DNA of 64,000 nucleotides from Pseudochryseolinea flava (GTDB taxonomy: Bacteria > Bacteroidota > Bacteroidia > Cytophagales > Cyclobacteriaceae), in assembly GCF_003286915.1 (NCBI RefSeq), contig NZ_QMFY01000002.1:496001-560000 (forward strand). The letters are read 5' to 3'. Below the pieces are notes generated by a model. The model had not been told where the DNA came from. It worked only from the letters and a program-made list of their open reading frames with translations, and did not search any database. Below are positions 16,651 to 26,111 of this stretch, in pieces (the stretch's first letter is position 1; every line of letters begins with the position of its first letter). The translations under genes were made by a program, and so were the position numbers.

Positions 16651-19032
16651 TTATTCTGTACGTAAGCTCTTTACCGGGTTCATCAAGCTCGCTTTAATGG
16701 CTTGATAACTTACGGTAAACAACGTGATGGCTATTGCTCCCGTTACCGCAGCCGTAAAAATCCACCAGGAAAGATCCGTTTTATACTCATAGCTGCTAAG
16801 CCATCCTACCGCCAAATAATATGCGATGGGTACGGCAATCAGGCAAGAAATGATCACCAACACGACAAAATCTTGGGAGAGCATACGCCATAGGTTAGGC
16901 ACAGAAGCGCCCAACACTTTTCGAATACCAATTTCTTTTGTGCGCTGTTCTGCAACAAACGATGCTAGCGCAAAAAGTCCAAGACAAGAGATAAAAATTG
17001 CCAACACTGCAAAAAATGATGAGAGTGTTCCGAGACGTTTCTCATCACCAAACTTTTGCGCGTAATCTTCATCGACAAACGACGGCGAGAATGGTCGACC
17101 CGGGCTTTCACGTTTAAATACAGACTCAATCTTGGATAATGCCGATTTCACATTTGTTTGCGGATTAAGTTTCATCAGAAACACATTCTGAGCGTCTGTA
17201 TTTAAATGCCACATCGCTGGTCGAACAGGTGCATAGGGTGATTGCACTAAAATATCTTCGATCACACCGATTACCGTATACGGTTGATTCTCCCAACGGA
17301 TAATTTTTCCAACAGGATCTTTCAACCCGATAAATTTTACAGCCGATTCGTTCAAGATGAACGTCGCTGTATCCGAAGCAAAATCTCTGGAAAAATCACG
17401 GCCTTCTTTAAGTTTCCAGCCAATCACATTTCCATAATCGTGCGAGACAGCGTTGTTCGGAAAATCTACCGCTTGATTCGGATCTTTACCTTCCCAATCG
17501 AAACCACCGTTCGTATTCCAAACTTGTGTCGTTGGACTTCCAGATTCAGCCATCGCCACAATGGCCCCTGCTGACATTAGCTCTTCGCGAATGGCATCAA
17601 AGTGCTTGTGAAGATCATCCGTTACACTCGCGCGAATCAATCCATCTTTATTGTATCCAATAGGCCTATTCTGCGCGAAGGTAATTTGTTTGTAGACAAC
17701 GATCGTGCCTATGATCAACGTAGTAGAAATAGAAAATTGCAATACAACAAGTGCTTTACGTGGGATCGCGGCGTAACGACCAACACGAAAGGTCCCCTTC
17801 AGGGTTTTCACAGGATTAAATGAAGACAAATAAAGTGCGGGATAAATTCCTGCTAACACGCCAGTAAAAATCGCAAAGCCCACGCCTGTTGCCCAGAATG
17901 TAAAGTCTACAAACGGAATATCGATACGTTTATCTGCAACCACATTAAATGAAGGAAGCACGAGGTACACCAACAATATTGAAAGCACAAAAGCCAACAC
18001 CGCGATCAAGATTGATTCACTAAAGAATTGCGCTACCAGTTGTTTACGCAATGATCCAATCGCTTTTCGTATACCAACTTCTTTAGCACGTTTTTCAGAG
18101 CGCGCGGTGCTCAAATTCATAAAATTTATACATGCCAAAATCAGTACAAAAACGCCGATCGTACCAAACAGCCAAATATTGGTAATACGTCCTCCGATGT
18201 TAACACCATTCTTAAACTCAGAATAAAGTCTCCACTTCGACATGGGATGTAAAAACACTTGCGGGTTATAACGATGTTCTTCTTGTGAAACTTTATTCAG
18301 TTTAACGTCCTTGATTTTTTTAGATAACGATTCCATTTCTGCATGATCGCCAATCATGGCAAATGTACGGGTAAAATTACTACCCCATGGATTTTCCATC
18401 TGCTCAACCCACTTGTTTTGACTCAGATACAAAGACCACGGCATGATGATCTTCATATCACGAAAAGAAGAATTGAAAGGCAGATCTTCGTAAACACCCG
18501 TCACCTTCACATCTACGGCATCGTCAATACGAAGCATCTTTCCCATTGGGTCATCGTCACCGAAGTAGGTCTTAGCAACCGCTGCAGAAATTAAAATGCT
18601 ATTCATTTCCTGCAGGCCGTTACGCGAGCCATGGATCATTTTCAATGTTAACATTTCAGCAACCTGTGGTTCAAAGAACGAACCTTCTTGCAAAAACATC
18701 TTATCACCAAAAGTAACGGTGTGCTCGTGGTTCCAAGACGCTTGTAGCACATACCGAAAATCTGCGCCATAAACGTTTCTAATCTCCTCACCCATCGCTG
18801 CAGGATTTGATTCTTGCGTCCCAACATTACCATTGTATGTTTGGTGCTGCATCACCTGCGCGATGCGATCATAATTTTGATGATAACGGTCGTAACCCAG
18901 TTCATCAATAACCCAGAGGGCAATCAAGATTGTTACGCCCATTCCGACGGCCAGTCCACCGATGTTAATCATGGAGTAAACACGGTTCTTCTGAAGATTC
19001 CGCCATGCAATTTTAAAATAGTTGGTAAGCAT
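16651..19032 (-). CDS. ABC transporter permease, FtsX/MacB type
   Basis: About 793 residues starting at ATG 19032 (MLTNYFKIAWRNLQKN, the standard opening of this Bacteroidota family); the frame is open to a TTG at 19059. Layout: N-terminal helix about 20-40, a MacB periplasmic core domain, FtsX permease domain about 285-400 (ARSEKRAKEVGIRKAIGSL), a second periplasmic domain, and a second FtsX domain near the end (EQRTKEIGIRKVLGAS). Such proteins are mechanotransmitting permeases for export of peptides or toxic compounds. No ATPase gene lies beside it. Confidence 0.93.
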   Translation of the reverse strand: MLTNYFKIAWRNLQKNRVYSMINIGGLAVGMGVTILIALWVIDELGYDRYHQNYDRIAQVMQHQTYNGNVGTQESNPAAMGEEIRNVYGADFRYVLQASWNHEHTVTFGDKMFLQEGSFFEPQVAEMLTLKMIHGSRNGLQEMNSILISAAVAKTYFGDDDPMGKMLRIDDAVDVKVTGVYEDLPFNSSFRDMKIIMPWSLYLSQNKWVEQMENPWGSNFTRTFAMIGDHAEMESLSKKIKDVKLNKVSQEEHRYNPQVFLHPMSKWRLYSEFKNGVNIGGRITNIWLFGTIGVFVLILACINFMNLSTARSEKRAKEVGIRKAIGSLRKQLVAQFFSESILIAVLAFVLSILLVYLVLPSFNVVADKRIDIPFVDFTFWATGVGFAIFTGVLAGIYPALYLSSFNPVKTLKGTFRVGRYAAIPRKALVVLQFSISTTLIIGTIVVYKQITFAQNRPIGYNKDGLIRASVTDDLHKHFDAIREELMSAGAIVAMAESGSPTTQVWNTNGGFDWEGKDPNQAVDFPNNAVSHDYGNVIGWKLKEGRDFSRDFASDTATFILNESAVKFIGLKDPVGKIIRWENQPYTVIGVIEDILVQSPYAPVRPAMWHLNTDAQNVFLMKLNPQTNVKSALSKIESVFKRESPGRPFSPSFVDEDYAQKFGDEKRLGTLSSFFAVLAIFISCLGLFALASFVAEQRTKEIGIRKVLGASVPNLWRMLSQDFVVLVIISCLIAVPIAYYLAVGWLSSYEYKTDLSWWIFTAAVTGAIAITLFTVSYQAIKASLMNPVKSLRTE

Positions 19033-19215
19033 AGATATGGGTTGGTTTGTGAAAGACAACAGCGCCTTCGAAAGGTTGCACCTGCCCTCTTTGATACTCC
19101 GAATATTGCCAGAGGTTACTAAATTTCCTCATTTTTTGATCACCTATTGGGTGACATGATCCGTGGGCGCTTCACGCACAGAAAAAAAACAAAAAATACA
19201 TGGATAAAGAACCTT

Positions 19216-20208
19216 CTACAGCCGAATCTTACCGAAAATTGCAAGGTGATCGGAACTTCCCCCTTGGACAACATTGATATTGATTGTCGATACACGACCG
19301 CGGCCAAAAATATAATCAAGGGTAATGATGGGTCCGAGCTTACTCGTATTAGGGAAATTTGCGCGTGTAGGCGTTAGCGGCACACCACTCAAATCGACCC
19401 AATCACGTTTAAGATCTCTGTAGATTGGCTCGAAGTACGTTGTATTCAAATCACCAATTAAAAGTTGCGCATAACATGTCATTTCCGTCGTTAAGACACG
19501 GTCATTGATTTGTTTCAATTGTTCCAGTCGGGCCGTGTAGTTCTCACTTAGGAGGCTAAAGAATCGCGCAGGTTTTTCTACAGCAATGGCAGGCGAAGCC
19601 AGATGAGTATGCACTACCTGTAACTCTTTGCCATGAACATTCAGGGTAACGATTTGCGCAAAAGGTCTTGTAGCGTTCCCCAAGAGTTCAGATTTAACGA
19701 TAGGAAATTTTGCATATACGCCGATGCCATGCGTGCCACGAAGCACCGTTTCCCGCGTATACAGATACCGTTGTCCAAGGGAACGCTTTATTTGACTAGC
19801 CCATTCGGGTGTCAGCTCTTGGACGAATAAAATGTCGGGATCCTTTTCCTTTATCACCTTCAATGACAGTGCCTTACTGCTGTTCTTAAAGAAGATGTTG
19901 TACGTCATCAAAGAAACTGTTACTGATGCTGTATGGTCGAGCAAACGTTCTTCTTGAATCGTATTCCAACGGTATTCAACAAGCACTACAATCATCACGG
20001 CTACCAATCCCGGCCGTATCCAACGCGCTGCGATCCGATTGCGTGATGTGTAAAGAAAAATCGCGCTTGTCAGAAAAAGGAACCAGCGTGACACAATTAG
20101 CATTGTGCCGAGTAGATAGTGACTTCTAAAAAGTACCATCCCTGTCGCACTAATAATAATTATCGCCGCGATGATTTTCCAGAACAGATTGAGTTTTGGC
20201 GGAAGCAT
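19216..20208 (-). CDS. endonuclease/exonuclease/phosphatase family membrane protein
   Basis: A 330-residue protein with three N-terminal membrane helices (about 10-30, 33-53, 66-82) and a C-terminal EEP catalytic domain. Metal and catalytic motifs are SLMTYNIFFKN, FVQEL, HTHLASP, LLIGDLNTTYF, ITLDYIF and GSSDHLAI. The arrangement matches YafD-like proteins; substrate (phosphodiester, lipid or nucleic acid) is unknown. Catalytic domain side is probably extracytoplasmic or cytoplasmic-face, not decidable here. It is the last gene of a minus-strand run. Confidence 0.88.
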   Translation of the reverse strand: MLPPKLNLFWKIIAAIIIISATGMVLFRSHYLLGTMLIVSRWFLFLTSAIFLYTSRNRIAARWIRPGLVAVMIVVLVEYRWNTIQEERLLDHTASVTVSLMTYNIFFKNSSKALSLKVIKEKDPDILFVQELTPEWASQIKRSLGQRYLYTRETVLRGTHGIGVYAKFPIVKSELLGNATRPFAQIVTLNVHGKELQVVHTHLASPAIAVEKPARFFSLLSENYTARLEQLKQINDRVLTTEMTCYAQLLIGDLNTTYFEPIYRDLKRDWVDLSGVPLTPTRANFPNTSKLGPIITLDYIFGRGRVSTININVVQGGSSDHLAIFGKIRL

Positions 20209-20219
20209 TTACATGATCA

Positions 20220-20612
20220 TTATTTTTTCCGAAACGTCGGAAACAACAATACAATGGCAATCAAAATAAAAATGACACTCGTTGCCTTCTTAAGAGAATC
20301 AAATGTTTTCATTTTACTTGTCGCATCGCTCCGATCTTGGATGGCGTCATAATACAATATCAGTTTTCGATTAACATCTTCTTTGCGCTCACCATCGACT
20401 GCAGACAAAGAATCCAAAAGGTTATCACGAAATGTCGCATCCATAAGAAGCGAATCTTGAAATGTCTCAGAGAGATTAAGTTCAGAACGATATTGTTGGC
20501 ATTTGAGTGACAACAGGTCAACATCTTCAGAAACATTCTTGATCAATACCGAAAACAGAATTTTCAACACTAAAAAAACTACTATTGACAAAAGAATGAT
20601 TTTCTTATTCAT
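20220..20612 (-). CDS. small membrane protein of unknown function
   Basis: A 130-residue protein with one hydrophobic helix at each end (about 5-22 and 105-125) and a charged, mostly helical middle region (residues 30-95). No family recognised. Its stop is 11 bases before the exonuclease-fold gene, and it probably belongs to the same transcript as the neighbours on both sides. Confidence 0.7.
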   Translation of the reverse strand: MNKKIILLSIVVFLVLKILFSVLIKNVSEDVDLLSLKCQQYRSELNLSETFQDSLLMDATFRDNLLDSLSAVDGERKEDVNRKLILYYDAIQDRSDATSKMKTFDSLKKATSVIFILIAIVLLFPTFRKK

Positions 20613-20633
20613 CGCACCGAAAAATAAGTTATT

Positions 20634-21098
20634 CTAAATTTCAGTTTTTGCATGTGACTTGCACCTTATTCGAAGCCCGGCAAAAATATTTATTACGAAA
20701 AGTAGCTGCAAAAGTATAAATAATATGGTTAACGGGCTTCCGAAGGAAATCAAACGCGGCGAATTATTTAAAATAGTCGGATAGAGATATTTTTCAACTT
20801 CTTTTATCGCATTTGCTTTCAGATATATATTGGTGGTTCCCAAAAAATATGTCACCATGAGCACCGTACCTAAAACATGAATCCACGAAAGGTACTGCGT
20901 AAATAAAAACCTTTGTGTCAAGTGGTAGGCTATCCACAACATCATGATCAAGACAGACAGGCTAACCATCGCAATATTACCCGTCATCGTTACCACCATA
21001 CCCACCTGTAACGCTTGCATCCAAAAAAATAATGGAGATACGAGTATAACTATTGCGATCACCAAAAAAAGATGATGAGGATGATTCAAAAATCTCAT
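20634..21098 (-). CDS. four-helix membrane protein of unknown function
   Basis: About 154 residues with four hydrophobic segments, starting at ATG 21098 (MRFLNHPHHL); a longer frame to 21119 would overlap the previous gene. A lumenal stretch around VEKYLYPTILNNSPRLISFG separates the last two helices. Not recognised. It directly follows the GldH-like lipoprotein gene in the same direction. Confidence 0.7.
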   Translation of the reverse strand: MRFLNHPHHLFLVIAIVILVSPLFFWMQALQVGMVVTMTGNIAMVSLSVLIMMLWIAYHLTQRFLFTQYLSWIHVLGTVLMVTYFLGTTNIYLKANAIKEVEKYLYPTILNNSPRLISFGSPLTILFILLQLLFVINIFAGLRIRCKSHAKTEI

Positions 21099-21102
21099 AT
21101 CA

Positions 21103-21591
21103 CTACTCGGCAGCGTCAATTACAAATCCTACCTCCATGATTCCTGGTATTTCGCCATACTGCGTGTGAGAAACTGTTACGATATACTCACCCTGAGTGA
21201 ACTTCATTTGTTCTTCAATTACAATTTCCAAGTCACACAAATCACCAGCACAATTTGATTTGTATTCGCCATTACCATCCATAATATCCACGCGATAATG
21301 CTTCGTAAACTCCTCTCCTTTCGGTGAAGTTATTGCTACTTGGATATTGATTCCATCGAGACGTAGACCATATAAATGACGAAGTGCAAAACTGACTTTG
21401 TACTTTTTACTTCCATCGTCAATAGTCGGTTTAAACATGACAACCTCATCCCGTTCCCAAACACGATCTGCGAAAGTGTTTTTTTCGTATTTCTTGTACG
21501 TATGACATCCAAACATGATTAACATCAGGAAGCCCAACCACATTTGTTTTATGCGCGTCATGATCAACAATTTAGAAAGGTAATCTTTCAT
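21103..21591 (-). CDS. gldH: GldH-like gliding motility lipoprotein
   Basis: A 162-residue lipoprotein with signal peptide and Cys29 in LIMFGCH. The mature part follows the remembered GldH pattern: an aromatic W-x-x-D/E with VVMF, then KKYKVSFALRH, a segment IQVAITSPKGEEF, and the closing GEIPGIMEVGFVID. GldH is a lipoprotein needed for gliding and type IX secretion in Flavobacterium. The start overlaps the upstream serine hydrolase stop as ATGA, so the two are coupled. The in-frame ATG at 21561 gives a shorter signal peptide and is a possible alternative. The family call rests on pattern memory only. Confidence 0.68.
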   Translation of the reverse strand: MKDYLSKLLIMTRIKQMWLGFLMLIMFGCHTYKKYEKNTFADRVWERDEVVMFKPTIDDGSKKYKVSFALRHLYGLRLDGINIQVAITSPKGEEFTKHYRVDIMDGNGEYKSNCAGDLCDLEIVIEEQMKFTQGEYIVTVSHTQYGEIPGIMEVGFVIDAAE

Positions 21592-22847
21592 TTAGGGTTC
21601 GGTATACCATATACAGCATTCCTAAAATTATTATGGAGTTGTCCATCGAACGGAAAAATCTGAACAAAGAGCACCGCTGTCAATTCGTTTGTTGGATCTA
21701 CCCAGAAAAGTGTACTCGCGGCTCCATCCCAAAAAAACTCACCCACTACGCCGGCATTTTCTTGTGCGTCCACTGGCGATTTGAGTCTCACGGCAAAATC
21801 AACACCAAAGCCAACTTGGCCTTTACTTGGAAGCCACATACGTTCTGTAACGCTGTAGGAAAGGTGATTCGTCGCCATTAGCTTGATGGTCTCTGGTTTT
21901 AGAATCGTAGCACCATCGAACGTACCTCCATTGACCAACATTCTTGCAAAACGTTGATAGTCGTCGATGCAAGCCGTAAAACCAAATCCACCCGGCTTTA
22001 ACGGCCATGATTTCCCATTGAATTCATTTGCCTTTTCATTTGGAATACGCTGAAGAACGCCGTCATCGCCCTTCATATATACCGCGGCTAAGCGCGTTGA
22101 ATCAACCGGAACATAACGCGTTGAATTCATCTTTAATGGATCCAGAATATTCTCTTTTACATATTCATCAAAAGGCTTTCCTGAAATACGTTCTACCAAG
22201 TATGCTTGTACATCAACAGAAATTCCGTAAGACCATTGCTCGCCAGGATGAAAAGCCAAAGGCAATTTGGAAAGTTTTGCAGCCATTTGTGCGAGTGTAT
22301 TTTGTTTGTTCATGCAATCCGCTTCCTTGACCAAAGCGCCAAGTTCGGGATGCTCCTCTCGTGCCCAACCAGCAGTATGGCGTGTAAGATCACGAATGGT
22401 AATCGGCCTTTTTGTTGGTTCTAGGATTAGCTTGCCGGCGTTGTCTTTCCCAACAAAAACCTTCATGTTGGCAAACTCCGGTGCATACTTGGAAATGGGA
22501 TCATCCAATTGAAACTTCCCTTGCTCAAAAAGCTGCATCAACGCTGTGCCAGTGATGGGCTTTGTCATCGAGAAAATTCGCACGAGTGTGTTGCGATCAA
22601 ATGTTTTCTTTGCTTCACGATCAGCAAATCCAAAAGCATTAAAGTATACTTCTTTGTTCTTTTCAATGATCAACGCCGACACGCCAGCTATTCGGCCTGC
22701 ATCAACTTGGCTTTTCAACGTAGAGTCTATACGCGCTTTAACGCGTTCGGTGACAACATTATTACTGGACGACTCTTGCTCAGATTTGGGTGATTGACAA
22801 GCTGCAAGAAAGGCAAGACCAATCAGTAGCGACAGGGTTCTAGACAT
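21588..22847 (-). CDS. secreted serine hydrolase, class C beta-lactamase fold
   Basis: About 419 residues starting at ATG 22847; signal peptide with lipobox LAFLAAC, Cys17. The catalytic SxxK is Ser93-Met-Thr-Lys96 in IFSMTKPITG, and the tyrosine motif is in WSYGISVD. Members are esterases, D-aminopeptidases or penicillin-binding-like hydrolases rather than true resistance enzymes. It is followed with a 4-base overlap by the GldH-like gene. Confidence 0.9.
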   Translation of the reverse strand: MSRTLSLLIGLAFLAACQSPKSEQESSSNNVVTERVKARIDSTLKSQVDAGRIAGVSALIIEKNKEVYFNAFGFADREAKKTFDRNTLVRIFSMTKPITGTALMQLFEQGKFQLDDPISKYAPEFANMKVFVGKDNAGKLILEPTKRPITIRDLTRHTAGWAREEHPELGALVKEADCMNKQNTLAQMAAKLSKLPLAFHPGEQWSYGISVDVQAYLVERISGKPFDEYVKENILDPLKMNSTRYVPVDSTRLAAVYMKGDDGVLQRIPNEKANEFNGKSWPLKPGGFGFTACIDDYQRFARMLVNGGTFDGATILKPETIKLMATNHLSYSVTERMWLPSKGQVGFGVDFAVRLKSPVDAQENAGVVGEFFWDGAASTLFWVDPTNELTAVLFVQIFPFDGQLHNNFRNAVYGIPNPK

Positions 22848-22870
22848 GGCTATTATAAGTTGGACTTTAA

Positions 22871-22910
22871 GATAACAAGGAAATAGCAAAAGCCAATTTC
22901 CCTTGTTATC
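22871..22910 (-). terminator. hairpin downstream of GH97
   Basis: GATAACAAGG and CCTTGTTATC pair over 10 bp, with AAAT/ATTT continuing inside. It lies 35 bases after the GH97 stop on the minus strand. The following TTAAAG is a weak T-tract, so termination may be partial and allow read-through to the serine hydrolase. Confidence 0.6.
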
Positions 22911-22944
22911 CAAGCCTTGGAGGTAAGCAGTGCCTTACGAACTG

Positions 22945-24912
22945 CTACTCAATGATGGCCGCCCATCCACCATTTCGCACCATGGTTATGGTTAGCTTAT
23001 CGCCATTTTTTACGGATAACGTTCGCTTCCGATAATCCATCGCCTGGCGCCCTGCATTGATTCCGTCTTCAAACAAGGTTAGCGTATATGATTTTCCAGG
23101 CGTTAAAAAATCGAAGTTTAGATCTAACATTCGTTTATCTTCCTTGCCATTGCAGATGCCGCCAACAAACCAACGCTCTCCTTTTCGTTTTGCAACCACT
23201 GCGTACTCGCCAACATTCGCATGAATAGCTTTTGTCTCATCCCATGTTGTTGGAACTTTGGTCATAAACGCTGTACATTCTTCATTCCGATAATAAAGCG
23301 TGGGATTGTCGGCTAACATTTGTATACCACTTTCAAAAACCACAAACAATGCAAGTTGATAGGCGCGTGTACCGATGCTCGCAGAATTCGGTCGCTCCGA
23401 CGCATACACCTCGGGTTGCATGCTCAACATCGCGCCGGGTGTGTAGTCCATCGGTCCTACCGCATTACGCATAAAAGGTAAATACAAACTGTTATCGGGT
23501 GTACATCCTCCCATTTGTTCCATACCCCGCACACCTTCGTACGAAAGTAAGTTCGGATATTTGTATTCCAAGCCTGCAGGTTTAAACGCGCCGTGAAAGT
23601 CGACAAACAAGTGATGCTTCGCTGCTTCTTTCACCACGTTCTCATAGTAGTTCACCATCCATTGATCACTGCGATCCATAAAGTCGATCTTCACACCTTT
23701 AACGCCCCATGTTTCAAAAGTCTTGAATAGATCCATGTTCTTATGTACCGTAAGCCACGTAAGCCAAAGTACAATGCCTACATTTTTCTCCTTTCCATAG
23801 CGAATCAATTCCTTCACATCCACTTTTGGATTCGGCGTGTAGGGATCCGTTGTTTCTTTCGCCCAACCTTCATCCATGATAATGTACGGTACACCGAACT
23901 TCGCTGCGAAATCAATATAATACTTGTACGTCTCTAAGTTGTAACCACTCACAAAATCTACGTCCGGTCCATACGGAGATGCATCATTCCACCACTCCCA
24001 ACTCGCTTGGCCAGGTTTGATCCAGGCAACATCCGTGATCGCTGGTTTCGCCGACAACTTCAGGGTCATTGTATTTTCTATCAAAAAACGATCATCCTTG
24101 GTGACGACAAAATATCGCCATGGAAAAGATCTTGAACCTTTTGTTTTCGCGATGTAAGATGCTTCCTTCAAGATCTTAACGCTACGATCACCATCGGGAC
24201 CAAACTCCAGTGGCACTTTTGGAAACACACCATTCATAACATTGGATCCTGAAGACTTAATAAACATTGCTGGATAATCGGTGAGATCTGATTCACTAAT
24301 CAACACTTTATATGTATTCTTCGTGTCGACTAACAATGGTAGCGTCGACATCCTATCTGAAGGCTTCCATTCATTTGACTGTTTGTGCGAATACGTTTCT
24401 TCGTACGAAGTCTTGAATCCTCCTGCCAATTGCAAATGTAGTAGACAGTCTTTCGGGAAATTCACCACAAAATCTTCTTCACTTATTTCCACGTCACCAT
24501 CTTTTGCTGTGATAAAGCGATACGCAACACCATCATTGAAAGCGCGAAACTCGACTGTAAATTTCCCTTTGAATTCCATCGCTAGGAAATTATAACTACT
24601 CTTCACGGTCGCGAACTTTAACGATACATACGGCTTGATGTCCTCAGACACCTTTCCTGTTTTTGACCGCAACAATTTTGGATTGGCACCTAACACCTCA
24701 CTTCCTAGTGTGAGGCTCAAATGGTTTTTTTGAAAAATAGTTTGTCCACCAGCATTGATGGTATAGTAAATGCGGTCTGCCAATGTGATACTCACACTTA
24801 ATTGACCATCCGGTGAGGTTAACTTCAGTTCTTTGCTTTGCGCGCTGGCGTGGATGCACAATCCAAACGCAAAAATTAGTAAGGGTACTCGTAAAATTAA
24901 GAAACGCAGCAT
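22945..24912 (-). CDS. glycoside hydrolase family 97
   Basis: A 655-residue secreted enzyme (signal peptide about 1-24, ending in HASAQ). It has the three GH97 parts: N-terminal beta-sandwich (about 28-270), a catalytic barrel (about 280-560, with SWEWWNDASPYG and YIIMDEGWAKET) and a C-terminal sandwich. The segment GVKGVKIDFMDRSD carries an aspartate at the position I associate with the retaining alpha-galactosidase branch, whereas the inverting SusB branch lacks it. That assignment is inference; the family is clear. Not adjacent to a SusC/D pair. Confidence 0.92.
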   Translation of the reverse strand: MLRFLILRVPLLIFAFGLCIHASAQSKELKLTSPDGQLSVSITLADRIYYTINAGGQTIFQKNHLSLTLGSEVLGANPKLLRSKTGKVSEDIKPYVSLKFATVKSSYNFLAMEFKGKFTVEFRAFNDGVAYRFITAKDGDVEISEEDFVVNFPKDCLLHLQLAGGFKTSYEETYSHKQSNEWKPSDRMSTLPLLVDTKNTYKVLISESDLTDYPAMFIKSSGSNVMNGVFPKVPLEFGPDGDRSVKILKEASYIAKTKGSRSFPWRYFVVTKDDRFLIENTMTLKLSAKPAITDVAWIKPGQASWEWWNDASPYGPDVDFVSGYNLETYKYYIDFAAKFGVPYIIMDEGWAKETTDPYTPNPKVDVKELIRYGKEKNVGIVLWLTWLTVHKNMDLFKTFETWGVKGVKIDFMDRSDQWMVNYYENVVKEAAKHHLFVDFHGAFKPAGLEYKYPNLLSYEGVRGMEQMGGCTPDNSLYLPFMRNAVGPMDYTPGAMLSMQPEVYASERPNSASIGTRAYQLALFVVFESGIQMLADNPTLYYRNEECTAFMTKVPTTWDETKAIHANVGEYAVVAKRKGERWFVGGICNGKEDKRMLDLNFDFLTPGKSYTLTLFEDGINAGRQAMDYRKRTLSVKNGDKLTITMVRNGGWAAIIE

Positions 24913-25007
24913 GCTGATGAGGTTGGTTTAGTGAAACACAAATAGATTCACAAACATGACGAGGAAATAGCATTTTTAACTCAACTCACCGCGCTTTTAT
25001 TTTCATT

Positions 25008-25382
25008 TCACCGGCTCATTAAAATCAAGCCAATAATTTTCATTCCTTCTCCCTCATCGGAAAGAATATAAAAATTCGTTTCATTGGCGACCACCTTGCC
25101 TTCGCTATCTGAATTGGTCCAAATCACTTTACTCACCCATATATTTTTACTGAGTTGTTCTTCCGTTAAAGTGATGGGAACGGCCTTCACAATATTTTGT
25201 GCGGCATAAGGCTTTACGGCCTCTTTCCAAAAAGCAATTGTATCGGCCTTGTCGGTAACGGTCCGACTGCCTTGGTCTGAAAAAATTGTGACAGGGACAG
25301 CGTAGAAACTTGCGATATCTTCTGGCGAGTAAGACATCAATGCTTTCGCATAGTTTTCGAAGAATGTTAGAGCCGTTGTCAT
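25008..25382 (-). CDS. NTF2-like / SnoaL-fold protein
   Basis: A 124-residue cytoplasmic protein with the cone-shaped NTF2-like pattern: first helix ALTFFENYAKALMS, strand pair around VPVTIFSDQG, helix TIAFWKEAVKPY, and closing strands ANETNFYILSDEG and MKIIGLILMSR. No catalytic dyad can be assigned. It follows the NarL-type regulator with its own start 77 bases downstream. Confidence 0.78.
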   Translation of the reverse strand: MTTALTFFENYAKALMSYSPEDIASFYAVPVTIFSDQGSRTVTDKADTIAFWKEAVKPYAAQNIVKAVPITLTEEQLSKNIWVSKVIWTNSDSEGKVVANETNFYILSDEGEGMKIIGLILMSR

Positions 25383-25459
25383 GGCGGTAATTTAGCCACA
25401 ACTATCAAAAGTTCATGCCAGCGTCATTGGACAACTAAGCAACAAATCAGTCTAAAAAA

Positions 25460-26101
25460 TTAGGCAAGTCCCTTTTGAAACGCATACTTTACCAAACCTG
25501 CAACATTCTTAACGCCTAATTTGGAGATAAGATTTTTTCGATGGGTATTCACAGTATATTGACTGATGAATAATTTCTCAGCGATTTCCGGAGTGGTAAA
25601 TTCTTCCGCAATGTATTTTAGGATCTCTTTTTCGCGTTTGCTTAACACAGGATCACCAGCAGACGTCTGTTCTGTTGAAAAAACGCTGGCAGTGTATTTC
25701 TCTTGAACTTCCTTTGAGAAATAATTATCTCCAGACGTTATCGTAAAGATCGCTTTTAGTAGTTCGTCTTTCTCCGCATTTTTCAGCAGATATCCATTCG
25801 CTTTACTTCCAACAAGCTTCAATATTTTATCAGGATCACTGTACGTGGTGAGCACCAACGTCTTCACGTGCGGATATTGTTTTTTGATAACAGTGTTCAA
25901 GGCAATCCCGTCCATTCCAGGCATACTGATATCGGTCACCACTAGATCGACATCATTTACCTTTAGGAGATTCACAACTTCATTTCCATTGAGCGCCATC
26001 CCCACGATGTGTATGTCTTCTACAACTGAAAGCATCGCATGCAAACCTTCGAGAAACATTTGATGGTCATCAGCCAATATAACTTTTATCCTTTTCTTCA
26101 T
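25460..26101 (-). CDS. NarL/FixJ-family response regulator
   Basis: A 213-residue regulator with receiver domain (Asp57 in VVTDISMPGMDG, lysine in AKGY-equivalent SKANGYLLKNA) and a LuxR-type helix-turn-helix (about 148-213, LSKREKEILKYIAEEFTTPEIAEKL shortened here). It starts 10 bases after the stop of the TPR kinase and is its expected partner. Confidence 0.95.
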   Translation of the reverse strand: MKKRIKVILADDHQMFLEGLHAMLSVVEDIHIVGMALNGNEVVNLLKVNDVDLVVTDISMPGMDGIALNTVIKKQYPHVKTLVLTTYSDPDKILKLVGSKANGYLLKNAEKDELLKAIFTITSGDNYFSKEVQEKYTASVFSTEQTSAGDPVLSKREKEILKYIAEEFTTPEIAEKLFISQYTVNTHRKNLISKLGVKNVAGLVKYAFQKGLA

Positions 26102-26111
26102 ACCTGGTTAT

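Noticed and set aside
21588-22847. Beta-lactamase resistance gene
   Set aside because: SxxK and YxN-type motifs are those of general serine hydrolases; nothing indicates antibiotic hydrolysis.
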